This document shows, piece by piece, positions 33,850 to 43,176 of a DNA stretch of 57,094 nucleotides. The notes below the pieces were generated by a model that made no database searches, had not been told where the DNA came from, and was given only the letters and a program-made list of their open reading frames with translations. The number at the start of each line of letters is the position of its first letter. Within the stretch, counting starts at the first letter, position 1. Source of the DNA: JANLTP01 sp031363055 (lineage in GTDB: Bacteria; Pseudomonadota; Gammaproteobacteria; Burkholderiales; Burkholderiaceae_E); contig JANLTP010000032.1 of the NCBI GenBank assembly GCA_031363055.1, positions 1 to 57,094 of the forward strand, in the 5' to 3' direction. The translations under genes were made by a program, and so were the position numbers.

Positions 33850-36243
33850 TCACCCTGGCTCGACCAGAACCTCGTAATAAACCGTCTGCAAAAGATTCTC
33901 CACCGACGAGTTATCCAACACCATTCGCACTGTCAAATCCTTCATGCGTTGAGTGGCGATCGTCGATAACCGGTTACCGCGAATATCGAGCCTGAAGACC
34001 GTGACCTTGCCCGCTGCCAAGGCCAAACGAATGATTGCCTTGCCACCGCGAATCCGGCTCGGCATCCACGACTCGCGACGCCAGCCGCCGCCCTTCGGCC
34101 CGGAGATCGAATAGACCGGCACCGAGTCGTAACCGGTCGGCCCCCACTTGGTGGAACCGGCGGCAGCGAACTCATACGGCCCCGATCCGTCGCTCTTGCT
34201 GCCGCGCACTTCGGTCAGATGAATCAGCAGCGCTCGTGTCGTCGCCGCCAGTCCAACCGCACCGAGCGAGAGATCGTGAACACTGATGAGGCCCTTGTCG
34301 GTGGCGCCATCGAGCATCAGAAATGGCGTTTCGTCGACGTTATTGTCATCATCCCAGATGATCATGTGCGAGCGCGGCGTGACCACCCGTGCACTGCGCG
34401 CCATACTGTTCAAACGCAGTTGGCGGTTGTCGGATTCATAAATACCGGCACCATCATCCGAGGTGTTCTCGGCACTGAGCAGTCCGTCAGCCTTTAAGTC
34501 CGCAATCCACTTCGAGAGCGATTTCTTGGCGATGCCGGAATCATTGAACGGATCGTAGAGGCGCGTTGGCCCGGTGCCAGCGCCAATCCATTTCAACGAG
34601 CCATCAACCTCGGCTTCATTGACCGAACGCACGCCGCATAAAAGCCCGAGCGCAATCATCGTGCGCGGCCAATTCGCATACCAGGGCGGGTTGGTGGCCA
34701 TGGTCTTGTCGCGCCGGATGACAAAGCCCAGCACACTCGCCGAACGCGTGACATCGCCGCGGTTGAATAGAAAAGCGCCGATGCGGCTGGCCGCCGCACT
34801 GACCACATCCTTGGTGGCGTCCTGGCCAACCTGCACATGTTTGTCGAACCAGGTGGTCCAGACGGTAGGATCACGCGGATCGAGCGCGTTATCCATGCGC
34901 GCAAACTGCGCGATCCAGTCAATGTCCTGCAGCGCCGCCAGCGCATAGGCAAATGCAAACTCATAGCCCCAGGGCGACGGCCCGCCGACCGCGAACTCGG
35001 TGATGCAGGCACGTTTGCCGTACACAAATCCGCTGGCCAGCCAATTCGAGTTGTAGAACTTGTCGCCGATGATCGATCGATTGGCCGAGCCACCCCCATG
35101 GTCGTCGAGATCGAAGTACATATGGCAGTCCACCATATCCAGGGTCTCGGCGCGCAACACGCCGTCATACACCCCAGGCACATAGTTGACGGCCGACATC
35201 TTGCCGGCGAAGCCAGCGTCTTGCGCGTGGGATCGCATTACCTTGTAGCTGGCGGCGTGCACGTCCAGCATGAATTTTCCGTAGGCGGTCGAAGCCGCTG
35301 CACTGCCGCCCCGAATCGACGGTACCGCATGCGTGGTCGCGCCATTGGCGGCTTGCCATTTGTCGAAAAACGGCTGAATCACCGAGGCAGCGTCGTCGAC
35401 GCCGCGACCAAAATAGTCAAGCCCCCGATTCCAGAGGTTGTTCTCGTTGACTGAGCCGATGAATAGACAGTTCGCGTCGTTGATGATTTTGCGCGGCTTC
35501 GCAAAATAGGGATTCGGGCGATTGCAGAGCACCTCGAAGCAATGCTTCCAGTGATTGACCGCCTTGGTTTCGTTCAGAGTCGCCCGCAGCACCATCGATT
35601 CGGATGCCGGATCAGGCTTGTCGGGCCAGGCCTTGCGACCCGGCAGCATCGCCGAGGCGACGTACATGAATTCAACCGAGTACTGAATGCCGGCATCCGA
35701 CAGCGCAGCCAGATAACGCCACCACAAATCGACCGTTTTCTCGTCATAGGCACATCCATAGGGATCGCCCTCCGGATAGACCTTGCTGCCATGTCCGAAC
35801 CAGGGATCGAGCGCAAAGAAGCGCAAATAGGCATGACCGTTGCGCTTGACCGCGTTGATGAAATTCGGAATTTCCGCCGCTGACGGCAACCTGAACCCGA
35901 GCCAGTTGAAGCCCAGGCCGCGCTTGCCGAGTCGGGAGTTCACCGGCGCGTTGGCCATAGCCGACAGATCGAGCGCAGTCCCGGCCTTTACCAACAACGG
36001 ATTGGGGCCGCCTGCAGTGGGCTCGGTCCAGATCGGCCATTGACCCGCGACTGTATCGAGGTCGGCCTGCGTCGCCAAGGCCGGCGTACTGAGTTCGGCG
36101 CTGCCCTCGGCGATCCGACGCTTGCGCACATCGCTCACCGGGGCAGCAGTCTGCGCACTTTTCGATGAGTCACAAGCGGCCAGCGCCGTCGACGTACCGG
36201 CCACCGTGAGTACAGCTCGCTCCAACAAATTTCGCCGATTCAT
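33850..36243 (-). CDS. Glycoside-hydrolase-like (clan GH-A fold) lipoprotein
   Basis: Large secreted protein, 797 residues. The head MNRRNLLERAVLTVAG with TALAAC combines a twin-arginine-like motif and a lipobox Cys24, so export as a folded lipoprotein is possible. The central region looks like a TIM-barrel glycosidase of clan GH-A. The candidate acid/base is Glu267 in IGSVNENNLWNRG; the candidate nucleophile is Glu416 in ACITEFAVGG. They are separated by the expected distance and by aromatic-rich segments (YFDLDDHGGG). The last 250 residues are probably beta-sandwich domains (WMPSRIRGGKAIIRL, KVTVFRLDIRGN). I cannot name the GH family or substrate. The ATG at 36243 has AGGA nine bases ahead. 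Confidence 0.72.
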   Translation of the reverse strand: MNRRNLLERAVLTVAGTSTALAACDSSKSAQTAAPVSDVRKRRIAEGSAELSTPALATQADLDTVAGQWPIWTEPTAGGPNPLLVKAGTALDLSAMANAPVNSRLGKRGLGFNWLGFRLPSAAEIPNFINAVKRNGHAYLRFFALDPWFGHGSKVYPEGDPYGCAYDEKTVDLWWRYLAALSDAGIQYSVEFMYVASAMLPGRKAWPDKPDPASESMVLRATLNETKAVNHWKHCFEVLCNRPNPYFAKPRKIINDANCLFIGSVNENNLWNRGLDYFGRGVDDAASVIQPFFDKWQAANGATTHAVPSIRGGSAAASTAYGKFMLDVHAASYKVMRSHAQDAGFAGKMSAVNYVPGVYDGVLRAETLDMVDCHMYFDLDDHGGGSANRSIIGDKFYNSNWLASGFVYGKRACITEFAVGGPSPWGYEFAFAYALAALQDIDWIAQFARMDNALDPRDPTVWTTWFDKHVQVGQDATKDVVSAAASRIGAFLFNRGDVTRSASVLGFVIRRDKTMATNPPWYANWPRTMIALGLLCGVRSVNEAEVDGSLKWIGAGTGPTRLYDPFNDSGIAKKSLSKWIADLKADGLLSAENTSDDGAGIYESDNRQLRLNSMARSARVVTPRSHMIIWDDDNNVDETPFLMLDGATDKGLISVHDLSLGAVGLAATTRALLIHLTEVRGSKSDGSGPYEFAAAGSTKWGPTGYDSVPVYSISGPKGGGWRRESWMPSRIRGGKAIIRLALAAGKVTVFRLDIRGNRLSTIATQRMKDLTVRMVLDNSSVENLLQTVYYEVLVEPG

Positions 36244-36360
36244 TTTTTTCGATCCTGTCGATTTTTTTTGGCCGCCGGGCGGCAGCGTACTACAGATCGA
36301 TACCACCGAGGCGCAACGCTGGATTCATGGACAGGACATCATTAACAGACTCGACATCAT

Positions 36361-37362
36361 TCAAGGACACAGCATCAGCTTGGCCGACGCCACCTTGCCG
36401 TGATGCAAATCGTCAAAGGCGCGTGCGCCTTCACTGAGCGGGCGCGTTTCGATCCAGCTCAGGTCGCCAAATGCACCGCGATAAATCGCCTGAACCGTCG
36501 CCCGCAGGTCGGCCGTTGTATAGGTGTAGGTCCCGAGCAAGGTGATCTCGGCCAAGGTCAGACGGCGCATGTCAATTTCGCTGGACCAGTCCTGCAACCC
36601 GACGTGCATCACGACACCTCCCGCCCGAACCGCCGCGAGCGCCGTCGTGCGCGTGTATTTCGAACCGACCGCGTCGATCACAAAATCAAAATGATCAACC
36701 GGCGGCTCGCCAACTTTGGGATCATGGGCTTTGACGCGCGCATATTGCTCCAGTTGCGCACGTCGTGACGGGTTCGGCTCGGCCACGGTCAACTCGCTGC
36801 AGCCGTAAGACTTGAGCAGCAACGCCGCGAACATGCCGATGGCACCACCGCCAAGAATCAAGGTCTGGCATTCCGGAATCGGCCGCGTCAGCACGCGCAT
36901 GGACAAATTGATGGCATGCAAGGCGGTCGCCGCTGGCTCGGTCGCAGCCGCATGAATCGCGGGCATGTCTTGCGGAATGTCAATCAGCGATGCGGCCGGA
37001 ATCGACATCAGCTCGGCGAAGGCGCCGGGCCGCGTCATGCCGACCATGGTCCGATTCGAGCACAGATTATTTCGACCCTGTACGCAGTAATCGCAATTGC
37101 CACAGGTGATGAGCGGATTACCGGTCACCCGAGTGCCCTGCGAATACAAAGGCGAAGCACTTTCCAGAATGGTTCCGCAAAACTCATGGCCCAACACCAG
37201 CCCGGGCAAGCGGCGCGGATCGTGGCCGTGGTAGGCATGCATATCCGAGCCACAGATACCGACGGCATCAATTCTCAATACCACTTCGCCGCGATCGAGT
37301 TCAGGCCTGGGGCGATCCTGAATCTGGACTTCATTGGCCTTGGTGTAAACCAGTGCTCTCAT
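36361..37362 (-). CDS. Zinc-dependent alcohol dehydrogenase (MDR family), possible DHPS 2-dehydrogenase
   Basis: Medium-chain NAD(P)-dependent alcohol dehydrogenase, 333 residues. Catalytic zinc ligands are Cys37 (GICGSD) and His59-Glu60 (LGHEFCG). The structural zinc site is Cys87, 90, 93 and 101 (TCGNCDYC...NNLC). The Rossmann motif is LILGGGAIGMFAALLL. It oxidises a secondary alcohol, as in the sorbitol/threonine dehydrogenase branch. It is the last gene of the LacI-controlled operon, 12 nt after the SDR gene. With the HisD-like gene this makes the trio known from 2,3-dihydroxypropane-1-sulfonate (DHPS) breakdown (HpsN plus two DHPS 2-dehydrogenases). That role is inferred; a sugar-alcohol substrate is equally allowed by motifs alone. 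Confidence 0.85.
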   Translation of the reverse strand: MRALVYTKANEVQIQDRPRPELDRGEVVLRIDAVGICGSDMHAYHGHDPRRLPGLVLGHEFCGTILESASPLYSQGTRVTGNPLITCGNCDYCVQGRNNLCSNRTMVGMTRPGAFAELMSIPAASLIDIPQDMPAIHAAATEPAATALHAINLSMRVLTRPIPECQTLILGGGAIGMFAALLLKSYGCSELTVAEPNPSRRAQLEQYARVKAHDPKVGEPPVDHFDFVIDAVGSKYTRTTALAAVRAGGVVMHVGLQDWSSEIDMRRLTLAEITLLGTYTYTTADLRATVQAIYRGAFGDLSWIETRPLSEGARAFDDLHHGKVASAKLMLCP

Positions 37363-37374
37363 CTTCGATAGTTC

Positions 37375-38175
37375 CTATTTCGCCGTGAAGCCGCCGTCCA
37401 CCATCAAGGTCTGACCGGTAATGTAGCCTGAAGCGTCGCTGGCCAAAAATACCGTCGCGCCATGGAGATCGGCAAGTTGACCGTTGCGACCGATACAGGT
37501 TTGATCTGCATTTTGTTTTGCCGCAGCCGCATCCGCGAAGACCGGAGCGGTCAACGCGGTCGGAAAGAATCCAGGGCCAATGGCGTTGCAGTTGATGCCT
37601 TTCGACGACCAGGCTTGGGCGATGGCACGGGTGAGTTGTACCACCCCGCCCTTGCCTACGCCATAAGGCGCACTGTTGCCAAAGGCGCGGTAGCTCTGAA
37701 GGCTGGCAATATTGATCACCCTACCCCAACCGCGCGCGGCCATCGCCGGCGCCAGGGCCTGAGTCAGAAAAAACGGTGCGCTCAAGTGCAGGTTGATCTG
37801 GGTATGCCAACTGGCGGCGCTGACCGCCTCGAAGGGTTCGCGCAGATTGACGCCGGCCGCGTTGATCAGAATATCGACCGTCCCGAGCGCCAGAGCGGCC
37901 TGTGCGCCCGCCAGTGCGCCCACCTGAGCGTCCGCAACCTCGGCCAGATCGAATGCAAGCGTTTGCACGAAAATCCCGTTCGCACGCATTTTTGAGGCAG
38001 CCAACTCAAGCGCTTCAGGGCGACGCGCCATCAACACCAGCCTCGCCCCAGCCGCGCCGAGTGCGCTGGCCATTGCCTCGCCAATACCGGAACTGCCGCC
38101 GGTGACCAGCGCGGTTCGCCCATCGAGTCGGAACATCGCCTGCTGCGAACTCAACAACGACTGCTGCAAACTCAT
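37375..38175 (-). CDS. Short-chain dehydrogenase/reductase (SDR), possible DHPS 2-dehydrogenase
   Basis: Classical SDR, 266 residues. The cofactor motif is ALVTGGSSGIGEAMA; an Arg-Arg pair after the second strand (LMARRPEAL) suggests NADP as well as NAD use. Then DILINAAGVN follows. The catalytic Ser is in INIASLQSY, and the Tyr and Lys are in APYGVGKGG. It ends with ITGQTLMVDGGF. The ATG at 38175 overlaps the stop of the HisD-like gene as ATGA. The conserved part starts only at MFRLDGRTALVTGG (38136), so the first 13 residues may be extra. Its operon partners suggest interconversion of a diol and a ketone next to the HisD-like enzyme. Confidence 0.88.
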   Translation of the reverse strand: MSLQQSLLSSQQAMFRLDGRTALVTGGSSGIGEAMASALGAAGARLVLMARRPEALELAASKMRANGIFVQTLAFDLAEVADAQVGALAGAQAALALGTVDILINAAGVNLREPFEAVSAASWHTQINLHLSAPFFLTQALAPAMAARGWGRVINIASLQSYRAFGNSAPYGVGKGGVVQLTRAIAQAWSSKGINCNAIGPGFFPTALTAPVFADAAAAKQNADQTCIGRNGQLADLHGATVFLASDASGYITGQTLMVDGGFTAK

Positions 38176-39485
38176 ATCGTCACAGGCGCACCCAGGTCAA
38201 ACTGCTGACCCGGAAAATACTTGGCCAGACGATCATCGGCGGTTCGCGCATGCGCCTCCATACCTTCCAGGCGAGAGATACGAGCGGTCGCCAGACCGAT
38301 ATCGCGCGCCGCTTCGCGAGTCATCCGTTGCCAGGTCAGCGTCTTCATGAACTTGTGCACCGACAAGCCACCCGAATAGCGACCCGCACCCTTGGTCGGC
38401 AGCACATGGTTCGGTCCGCTGGCCTTGTCGCCGTACGCCACCGTCGTTTCCTCACCGAGAAACAGCGATCCATAGCAAGTCAGATTCGACAGCCACCAAT
38501 CAAGATCAGCCGCGTGTACTTCAAGGTGTTCGGATGCATAACGATCGGAGACGTCGACCACCTCTTCGCGATGCTCACAGACGATCACCTCGCCATAGTC
38601 GCGCCAGGCACAGCCCGCAGCATCACGCGCGGTTGGCGGCAGCGCCGCGATCAAGGTCGGGACACGGGTCATGACCTCGCGCGCCAGCGATTCGCTGGTA
38701 GTGAACAACCAGGCCGGCGACTCATGGCCATGTTCGGCCTGACCGACCAGGTCGCTGGCGACAATGGCCGGATCGGCAGTATCGTCGGCAATCACGGCAA
38801 CCTCGGAGGGTCCGGCAAAGACATCAATGCCCACCTTGCCAAACAGGCTGCGCTTGGCCTCGGCGACAAATTTGTTGCCGGGACCCACGATGACATCTGC
38901 CGGCTTGCCGGTGAATATCCCGAACGCCATCGTGGCAATCGCCTGTACACCGCCGAGGGTCATGATGACATCGGCGCCCGACCGATCGAACGCGTACATC
39001 AGGTACGGATGCATGGACCCACCGCGAAACGGCCCCGAACAGGCAATGATGGTCTTGACACCGGCAGCCTTGGCCGTGGCGACCCCCATGTACGCCGAGG
39101 CAATATGTGCATAACGCCCGGCCGGTGCATAACAGCCGGCCACATTGACCGGCAACACTTTTTGCCCGGCCGTGACACCGGGATGCAAATCGGTCTGGAA
39201 CTCGCTGATCGATCGGCGCTGGGCATGGGCAAACGCCGACACCTGCCGGATGGCAAAGTCGATATCAGCCTTCACCGCAGTTGGAACCAACGCCGAGTTC
39301 GCATCCAACTGCGCACGCGTCACCATGAATTCGCCTTCCCACTGATCGAGCGCCTTGGCGTAGCGTCGTACCGCCGCTTCACCATCACGCTCAATCGCAG
39401 TGAGCATTTCAGTCACTACTTTTTGCGCGCTGGCGGTTTCGGTTTCCGGTGTTTTATCGGCCTTCTTCAGATATCGAATACTCAT
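38172..39485 (-). CDS. HisD-like dehydrogenase, probably sulfopropanediol 3-dehydrogenase (HpsN) or related
   Basis: Zinc- and NAD-dependent four-electron dehydrogenase of the histidinol dehydrogenase superfamily, 437 residues. The fold signatures are there: GCYAPAGRYAHIASAYMGV, VIVGPGNKFVAEAKRSLFG and IDVFAGPSEVAVIAD. Zinc ligands known from HisD are conserved: Gln and His in VGQAEHGHES, Asp in YGDKASGPNHVLPT, and the late His in EGMEAHARTADD. The catalytic Glu-His pair is in YASEHLEVH. No histidine-biosynthesis gene is near; instead it sits with an SDR, a Zn-alcohol dehydrogenase and a sulfonate-type importer. HpsN, which oxidises (R)-DHPS to sulfolactate, belongs to this branch. That assignment is an inference from neighbours and length. 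Confidence 0.8.
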   Translation of the reverse strand: MSIRYLKKADKTPETETASAQKVVTEMLTAIERDGEAAVRRYAKALDQWEGEFMVTRAQLDANSALVPTAVKADIDFAIRQVSAFAHAQRRSISEFQTDLHPGVTAGQKVLPVNVAGCYAPAGRYAHIASAYMGVATAKAAGVKTIIACSGPFRGGSMHPYLMYAFDRSGADVIMTLGGVQAIATMAFGIFTGKPADVIVGPGNKFVAEAKRSLFGKVGIDVFAGPSEVAVIADDTADPAIVASDLVGQAEHGHESPAWLFTTSESLAREVMTRVPTLIAALPPTARDAAGCAWRDYGEVIVCEHREEVVDVSDRYASEHLEVHAADLDWWLSNLTCYGSLFLGEETTVAYGDKASGPNHVLPTKGAGRYSGGLSVHKFMKTLTWQRMTREAARDIGLATARISRLEGMEAHARTADDRLAKYFPGQQFDLGAPVTI

Positions 39486-39493
39486 GAGACCAC

Positions 39494-40537
39494 TTATTTG
39501 GCGTTGTTGGCAAAGGCACGCAACTTCGGATCGGCTTGCACCAGCGCCATATATTCACTGGTGACAAAATCCTGCACACTCGGCACACTGGGCAGCGCAC
39601 CGGTCTCTCGCATGAATACCGCAATCTGGGCAAACCAGGCGTCGGCCTGTGAATTGCCGGCCTTGCGATCCAGCAGTTGCATCTGTTGCTTCAAATCGAA
39701 GGTCGGACGGGTATCGAACTCTTTTTTCATCGATGCATCGCTGATGCTGACGCCGCCCTTGGCATAAAAGTCTTTCATCATCGCGATGGCCTCGGGTTTG
39801 TTGGCATTCATCCAGCTCCAGGCACGCAAGTACACCGCCAGAAATTTGGCAACGTTCTGCGGATTTTCTTTGGCATAGTCACCGCGCGCAATCAATGCGC
39901 CCGGCACGGTTGCGCCACCCTCCTTGCCGCTGCACAACACCTTTGCGCCAGCCTTTTCCTCAACCGTGTAAATGTTCGGTGCCCACAAGCCGGTCAGATC
40001 GGTGTTGTTCGAGGACAGTGCGGAGATAATCTCCGCCTGCCCCATGTTCTTCATGACGACATCGGACTTCTTCAGGCCGTACTTCTTCAGGCATGACTGC
40101 ACGGCATAATCGGCCGTCGAGTTTTGCGTCAACGTAATGGTTTGGCCTCGCAATGCTGCTGTCGGGTCTTTCGCAAACTCGAGCGCTTTCTTGCCGCTGG
40201 CGACCAATGCGTTACCGGCTGACTCGTCGTTGCTTATGCCAATGGTCTTGATGCCAAACCGCACGTGACCGAGCACGGCTGGTACCGAGCCGGTACCGCC
40301 GACGTCCCAGGACTTGGCGGCCGCCGAGGCGATCTGCGGTACACCGGCTGGGAAAGTGCTGAATTCGGGCGCGAGACCGACTTCCTTCCACCAGCCTTTT
40401 TCGGTGGCGACATGAAACGGCATCGCCCAATACAGGGCCGGCTGATAGCTGATCTTGATGGGGGTCAGGCTCTGCGCAGAGGCGATGCCAGCAAAGCCCA
40501 ATGCAACGACCAGTGAGAACAAGGATTTCCTTAACAT
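39494..40537 (-). CDS. Sulfonate/nitrate/taurine-type ABC transporter binding protein (SsuA/TauA family)
   Basis: Periplasmic receptor of 347 residues. A signal peptide (SLFSLVVALGFAGIASAQ) is followed by the NMT1/SsuA pattern: IKISYQPALYWAMPFHVATEKGWWKEVGL, and PAGVPQIASAAAKSWDVGGTGSVPAVLG. Next is LRGQTITLTQNSTADYAVQSCLKKYGL, then the WAPNIYTVEEK hinge region. The ATG at 40537 has GGAG six bases ahead. It lies between the ATPase gene and the HisD-like gene; the gap to the latter is 8 bp. The receptor family binds sulfonates, nitrate or related small molecules. The dehydrogenases downstream favour a hydroxylated sulfonate. Confidence 0.88.
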   Translation of the reverse strand: MLRKSLFSLVVALGFAGIASAQSLTPIKISYQPALYWAMPFHVATEKGWWKEVGLAPEFSTFPAGVPQIASAAAKSWDVGGTGSVPAVLGHVRFGIKTIGISNDESAGNALVASGKKALEFAKDPTAALRGQTITLTQNSTADYAVQSCLKKYGLKKSDVVMKNMGQAEIISALSSNNTDLTGLWAPNIYTVEEKAGAKVLCSGKEGGATVPGALIARGDYAKENPQNVAKFLAVYLRAWSWMNANKPEAIAMMKDFYAKGGVSISDASMKKEFDTRPTFDLKQQMQLLDRKAGNSQADAWFAQIAVFMRETGALPSVPSVQDFVTSEYMALVQADPKLRAFANNAK

Positions 40538-40601
40538 GCCAATCTCCGATAGTAATTTTTCATGTAGTGCGGTTAAAAAAATTCAAAATTCAAAGTTCAA
40601 A

Positions 40602-40637
40602 GTTCAACGATCAGTGTTCAACGATCAATGTTCAACG
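40602..40637. repeat. 14-bp tandem repeat across the ATPase gene end
   Basis: GTTCAACGATCAGT at 40602, GTTCAACGATCAAT at 40616 and a partial GTTCAACG at 40630. Shorter TTCAAA units precede it (from about 40582). The repeat spans the stop codon of the ATPase gene and fills most of the gap to the binding-protein gene. Confidence 0.9.
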
Positions 40638-41422
40638 CCAGCATGCTCTTCGCGCAGTGACTTCCAGATCCGGGTTCGCAAGCGTACGAACGACTCGAGA
40701 TCCATGACATCTTCAATGCGCGGGTGTTGATCCCAGCCGTCGCTTTCGCGTATCGACTTCACGTCCAACACCTCCTTGATTCGGCCCGGCCGACTGGTCA
40801 TGATGACGACGCGATCGGCCAGATAGACCGCCTCCTCGACCGCATGTGTAATGAACAACACCGTGCGCGGGTTCTTGCGCGCCAACCTCACCAACTCTTC
40901 TTGCATGACCACGCGCGTTTGTGCATCCAGCGCGCCGAATGGTTCGTCCATCAACAAGACGTCAGGGTCGAGCGCATAAGCGCGCGCAATCGCGACCCGC
41001 TGCTGCATACCGCCGGAGAGCTGATGCGGGTAAGCGGATTCATAGCCCTGCAGGTTCATGAGACCGATGTAATGCGAAATGATCTCATGTCGCTTCGCTT
41101 TGGGCAGATCCTTGGCACGCAAGCCAAAGTCGATGTTGTCGTACACCGATTTCCATGGGAACAACGCGAACTGTTGAAAGACCACGGCGCGATCAGGACC
41201 TGGCCGGGTCACGCTACGGCCTGACACGGAGAGCGTGCCGGACGACGGAAATTCAAGGCCTGCCGCCATTCGCATGCAGGTAGTCTTGCCGCAGCCCGAT
41301 GGCCCAACGATTGCGACAAACTCCTGGTCTTGCACTGTGAAATCAAATCCTTCGATGATCGACAGCGCTTTGCCGTCACGCTCGAACGACTTGCCGACCT
41401 GGCTGAATTCGATATTGCTCAT
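40625..41422 (-). CDS. Sulfonate/nitrate-type ABC transporter ATP-binding protein (SsuB/TauB family)
   Basis: ATPase of the LacI-controlled importer, 265 residues. Walker A is VGPSGCGKTT, the Q-loop is in VVFQQFALFPW, the signature is LSGGMQQRVAIARA, Walker B is VLLMDEPFGALD, and ITHAVEEAVYLADRV contains the H-loop. The SsuB/TauB hallmark FALFPWKSVYDNIDFGL is present. The last codons lie within a 14-bp tandem repeat, so the extreme C-terminus (HAGVEH) is likely not original. An 82-bp gap separates it from the upstream permease stop. Confidence 0.92.
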   Translation of the reverse strand: MSNIEFSQVGKSFERDGKALSIIEGFDFTVQDQEFVAIVGPSGCGKTTCMRMAAGLEFPSSGTLSVSGRSVTRPGPDRAVVFQQFALFPWKSVYDNIDFGLRAKDLPKAKRHEIISHYIGLMNLQGYESAYPHQLSGGMQQRVAIARAYALDPDVLLMDEPFGALDAQTRVVMQEELVRLARKNPRTVLFITHAVEEAVYLADRVVIMTSRPGRIKEVLDVKSIRESDGWDQHPRIEDVMDLESFVRLRTRIWKSLREEHAGVEH

Positions 41423-41504
41423 GCGACCTGGCCCATGAAAGCTGCCTCAATCACAATCGCTATTGAATACTGGCTCATGATTTGCCTCATTGTGTTGACA
41501 CGTC

Positions 41505-42290
41505 CTACGCTGCCCGATGTTTGAGTAGCAACGATTCGATTCGACGCAGTGCCAGATCGATGACCACGCCCACCAAACCAATGGCAATCATGCCCGCCAT
41601 GACAATGTCGGTTGCAATCGCACTTTGCCCCTTGACGATCAGATACCCCATGCCGCTGGAGGCCACGATCAGTTCGGCGCCTACCAGCGACATCCAGCCC
41701 AGCCCGGCACCGATCCTCAGGCCGGCGATGATCGACGGCACGGCCGCCGGAAACAGTACTTCGGTAATCGTCCTGAAATGACCGACGCCCAAGGTGCTGG
41801 CCGCTTCCAGAAAACGCAGCTCAACGCCACGGGCGCCGCGATACGCATTGATGAGACAGGGCGGAAACGCGCCCGCAAAAATAATCAGCATCGGCCCGCC
41901 TGCGCCGGTACCAAACCAGAGCGCAGCGAACGGCACCCAGGCTACCGGCGCGATAAATCGCAGGGCATCGAATAGCGGTGACACAACATCGTCGAGCCAG
42001 CGGAACCAGCCCATCATGAGACCCAATGGCACACCGATCAATGCCGCCAGACCAAAGCCCGAGGCAAATCGCATCAGGCTTGAAAGCATATGTTCCTGCA
42101 GGGTATACCCAGCAAACGGCTCGCGTATCAACGCGATCATCTTGGCGACCACCACGTGCGGCATCGGAAAAAACTGTGACGGTGTCCATTGCAGGGCTGC
42201 TGCACCGTACCAAAGGCCCAGAAACGCCGTAGCCCCGAGCACCGTCAGACCGACGTATTCACGGCGCATTAAACGTTGCTGATTACTCAT
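41505..42290 (-). CDS. Sulfonate/nitrate-type ABC transporter permease (SsuC/TauC family), second copy
   Basis: Inner-membrane permease, about 261 residues. Five to six membrane spans are visible, with LMRFASGFGLAALIGVPLGLMMGW, the FDALRFIAPVAWVPFAALWFG loop and the coupling motif LEAASTLGVGHFRTITEVLFPAAVPSIIAGLR. The ATG at 42290 overlaps the stop of the first permease gene as ATGA; longer in-frame starts lie in that gene. Having two different permeases suggests a heterodimer channel, unlike the single SsuC of the classical sulfonate importer. Confidence 0.9.
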   Translation of the reverse strand: MSNQQRLMRREYVGLTVLGATAFLGLWYGAAALQWTPSQFFPMPHVVVAKMIALIREPFAGYTLQEHMLSSLMRFASGFGLAALIGVPLGLMMGWFRWLDDVVSPLFDALRFIAPVAWVPFAALWFGTGAGGPMLIIFAGAFPPCLINAYRGARGVELRFLEAASTLGVGHFRTITEVLFPAAVPSIIAGLRIGAGLGWMSLVGAELIVASSGMGYLIVKGQSAIATDIVMAGMIAIGLVGVVIDLALRRIESLLLKHRAA

Positions 42291-43129
42291 GCGGCCACAC
42301 GACCGACGCGCCACGGCATGGCGATACGCTCCAACCGGGACAGCAACGCAGTGGTCAGCCCACCACTGATCGCGACACAGGCCATCGCGACCAGAATCAT
42401 CGCCGGATAAATGTCCTGTGCGCCCTGATTCAGAATACTACCCAGCCCATACAAGGCGCCGATCAATTCGGCCGCCACCAGCGTTGTCCAACTGGCTTGC
42501 AATGACAGGCGCAGTCCGGTGAAAATCATTGGCAATGCACCGGGAACCAACACCTCACTGACCAGTTTCCAGCCGCGAATGTTGAGCATCCGTGTCGCCT
42601 CCAGAATTGGCGTATCGATATTGCGAACTCCAGTGAAACTGTTGATCAGCGAAGGCACGAATGCTGCCACCACAATCACCATGATCTTCGCCGCATCACC
42701 CAACCCTAGCCAGACAATCGCCAGCGGAATCCATGCCAGCGGCGGGATCGGCCGCAGCAACAAAAAAGCCGGATTGATGAGCGCCTCTGCACGTCGCGAG
42801 TAACCCATGAGCAGACCCAAGGGTATGCCCAGCCCGACAGCTACCGAAAATCCCATGGCTACCAGCTTCAGGCTATGCAGCACATGCTGATGCAAGAGGC
42901 CATTGCCATAACCCTCGGTCACAATCTGGATCAGTGATTGCCAGAACTCGAGCGGTGTTGGAAAGCGCGCTGGCGAAATTGTGCCAGTTACCGAGGTCAG
43001 CAACCACCAAAGCAACAACGCCAGCGTAATAGTCACTAGCCCCACTGCGGTACGGCGCCAGGGAGCTTGGGCCAGGCGACGTGAACGGGCACGCAAGGTC
43101 ATTGTCTCGATCGAAGTTATTGGCGTCAC
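42287..43129 (-). CDS. Sulfonate/nitrate-type ABC transporter permease (SsuC/TauC family), first copy
   Basis: First gene of the LacI-controlled operon; 280-residue inner-membrane permease. The family pattern is SPARFPTPLEFWQSL, HVLHSLKLVAMGFSVAVGLGIPLGLLMGYS, LLLRPIPPLAWIPLAIVWLGLG, and the coupling motif LEATRMLNIRGWKLVSEVLVPGALPMIFTGLR. The start is GTG at 43129 with GAGGA six bases ahead. The upstream region carries a promoter (43177-43206) overlapped by a LacI-type operator (43160-43173), so expression is very likely repressed by the divergent LacI-family protein. Confidence 0.92.
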   Translation of the reverse strand: MTPITSIETMTLRARSRRLAQAPWRRTAVGLVTITLALLLWWLLTSVTGTISPARFPTPLEFWQSLIQIVTEGYGNGLLHQHVLHSLKLVAMGFSVAVGLGIPLGLLMGYSRRAEALINPAFLLLRPIPPLAWIPLAIVWLGLGDAAKIMVIVVAAFVPSLINSFTGVRNIDTPILEATRMLNIRGWKLVSEVLVPGALPMIFTGLRLSLQASWTTLVAAELIGALYGLGSILNQGAQDIYPAMILVAMACVAISGGLTTALLSRLERIAMPWRVGRVAA

Positions 43130-43159
43130 TGATATTCCTCAGTAACGATACAGCAGGTA

Positions 43160-43173
43160 TGTAAGCGGTTGCA
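43160..43173. promoter_or_regulatory. LacI/GalR-family operator
   Basis: TGTAAGCGGTTGCA fits the family consensus TGNAANCGNTTNCA with its central CG. It extends outward as AT...TG. It sits at the predicted transcription start of the importer-dehydrogenase operon and 57 bp from the LacI gene, so both directions could be controlled. Confidence 0.7.
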
Positions 43174-43176
43174 TGA

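Noticed and set aside
38250..39767. Long open frame (505 codons) on the plus strand
   Set aside because: It lies antisense to the HisD-like gene, which has all zinc ligands and overlaps its neighbours correctly. The plus-strand translation has no domain and is Arg/His-rich as expected for a shadow of GC-rich code.
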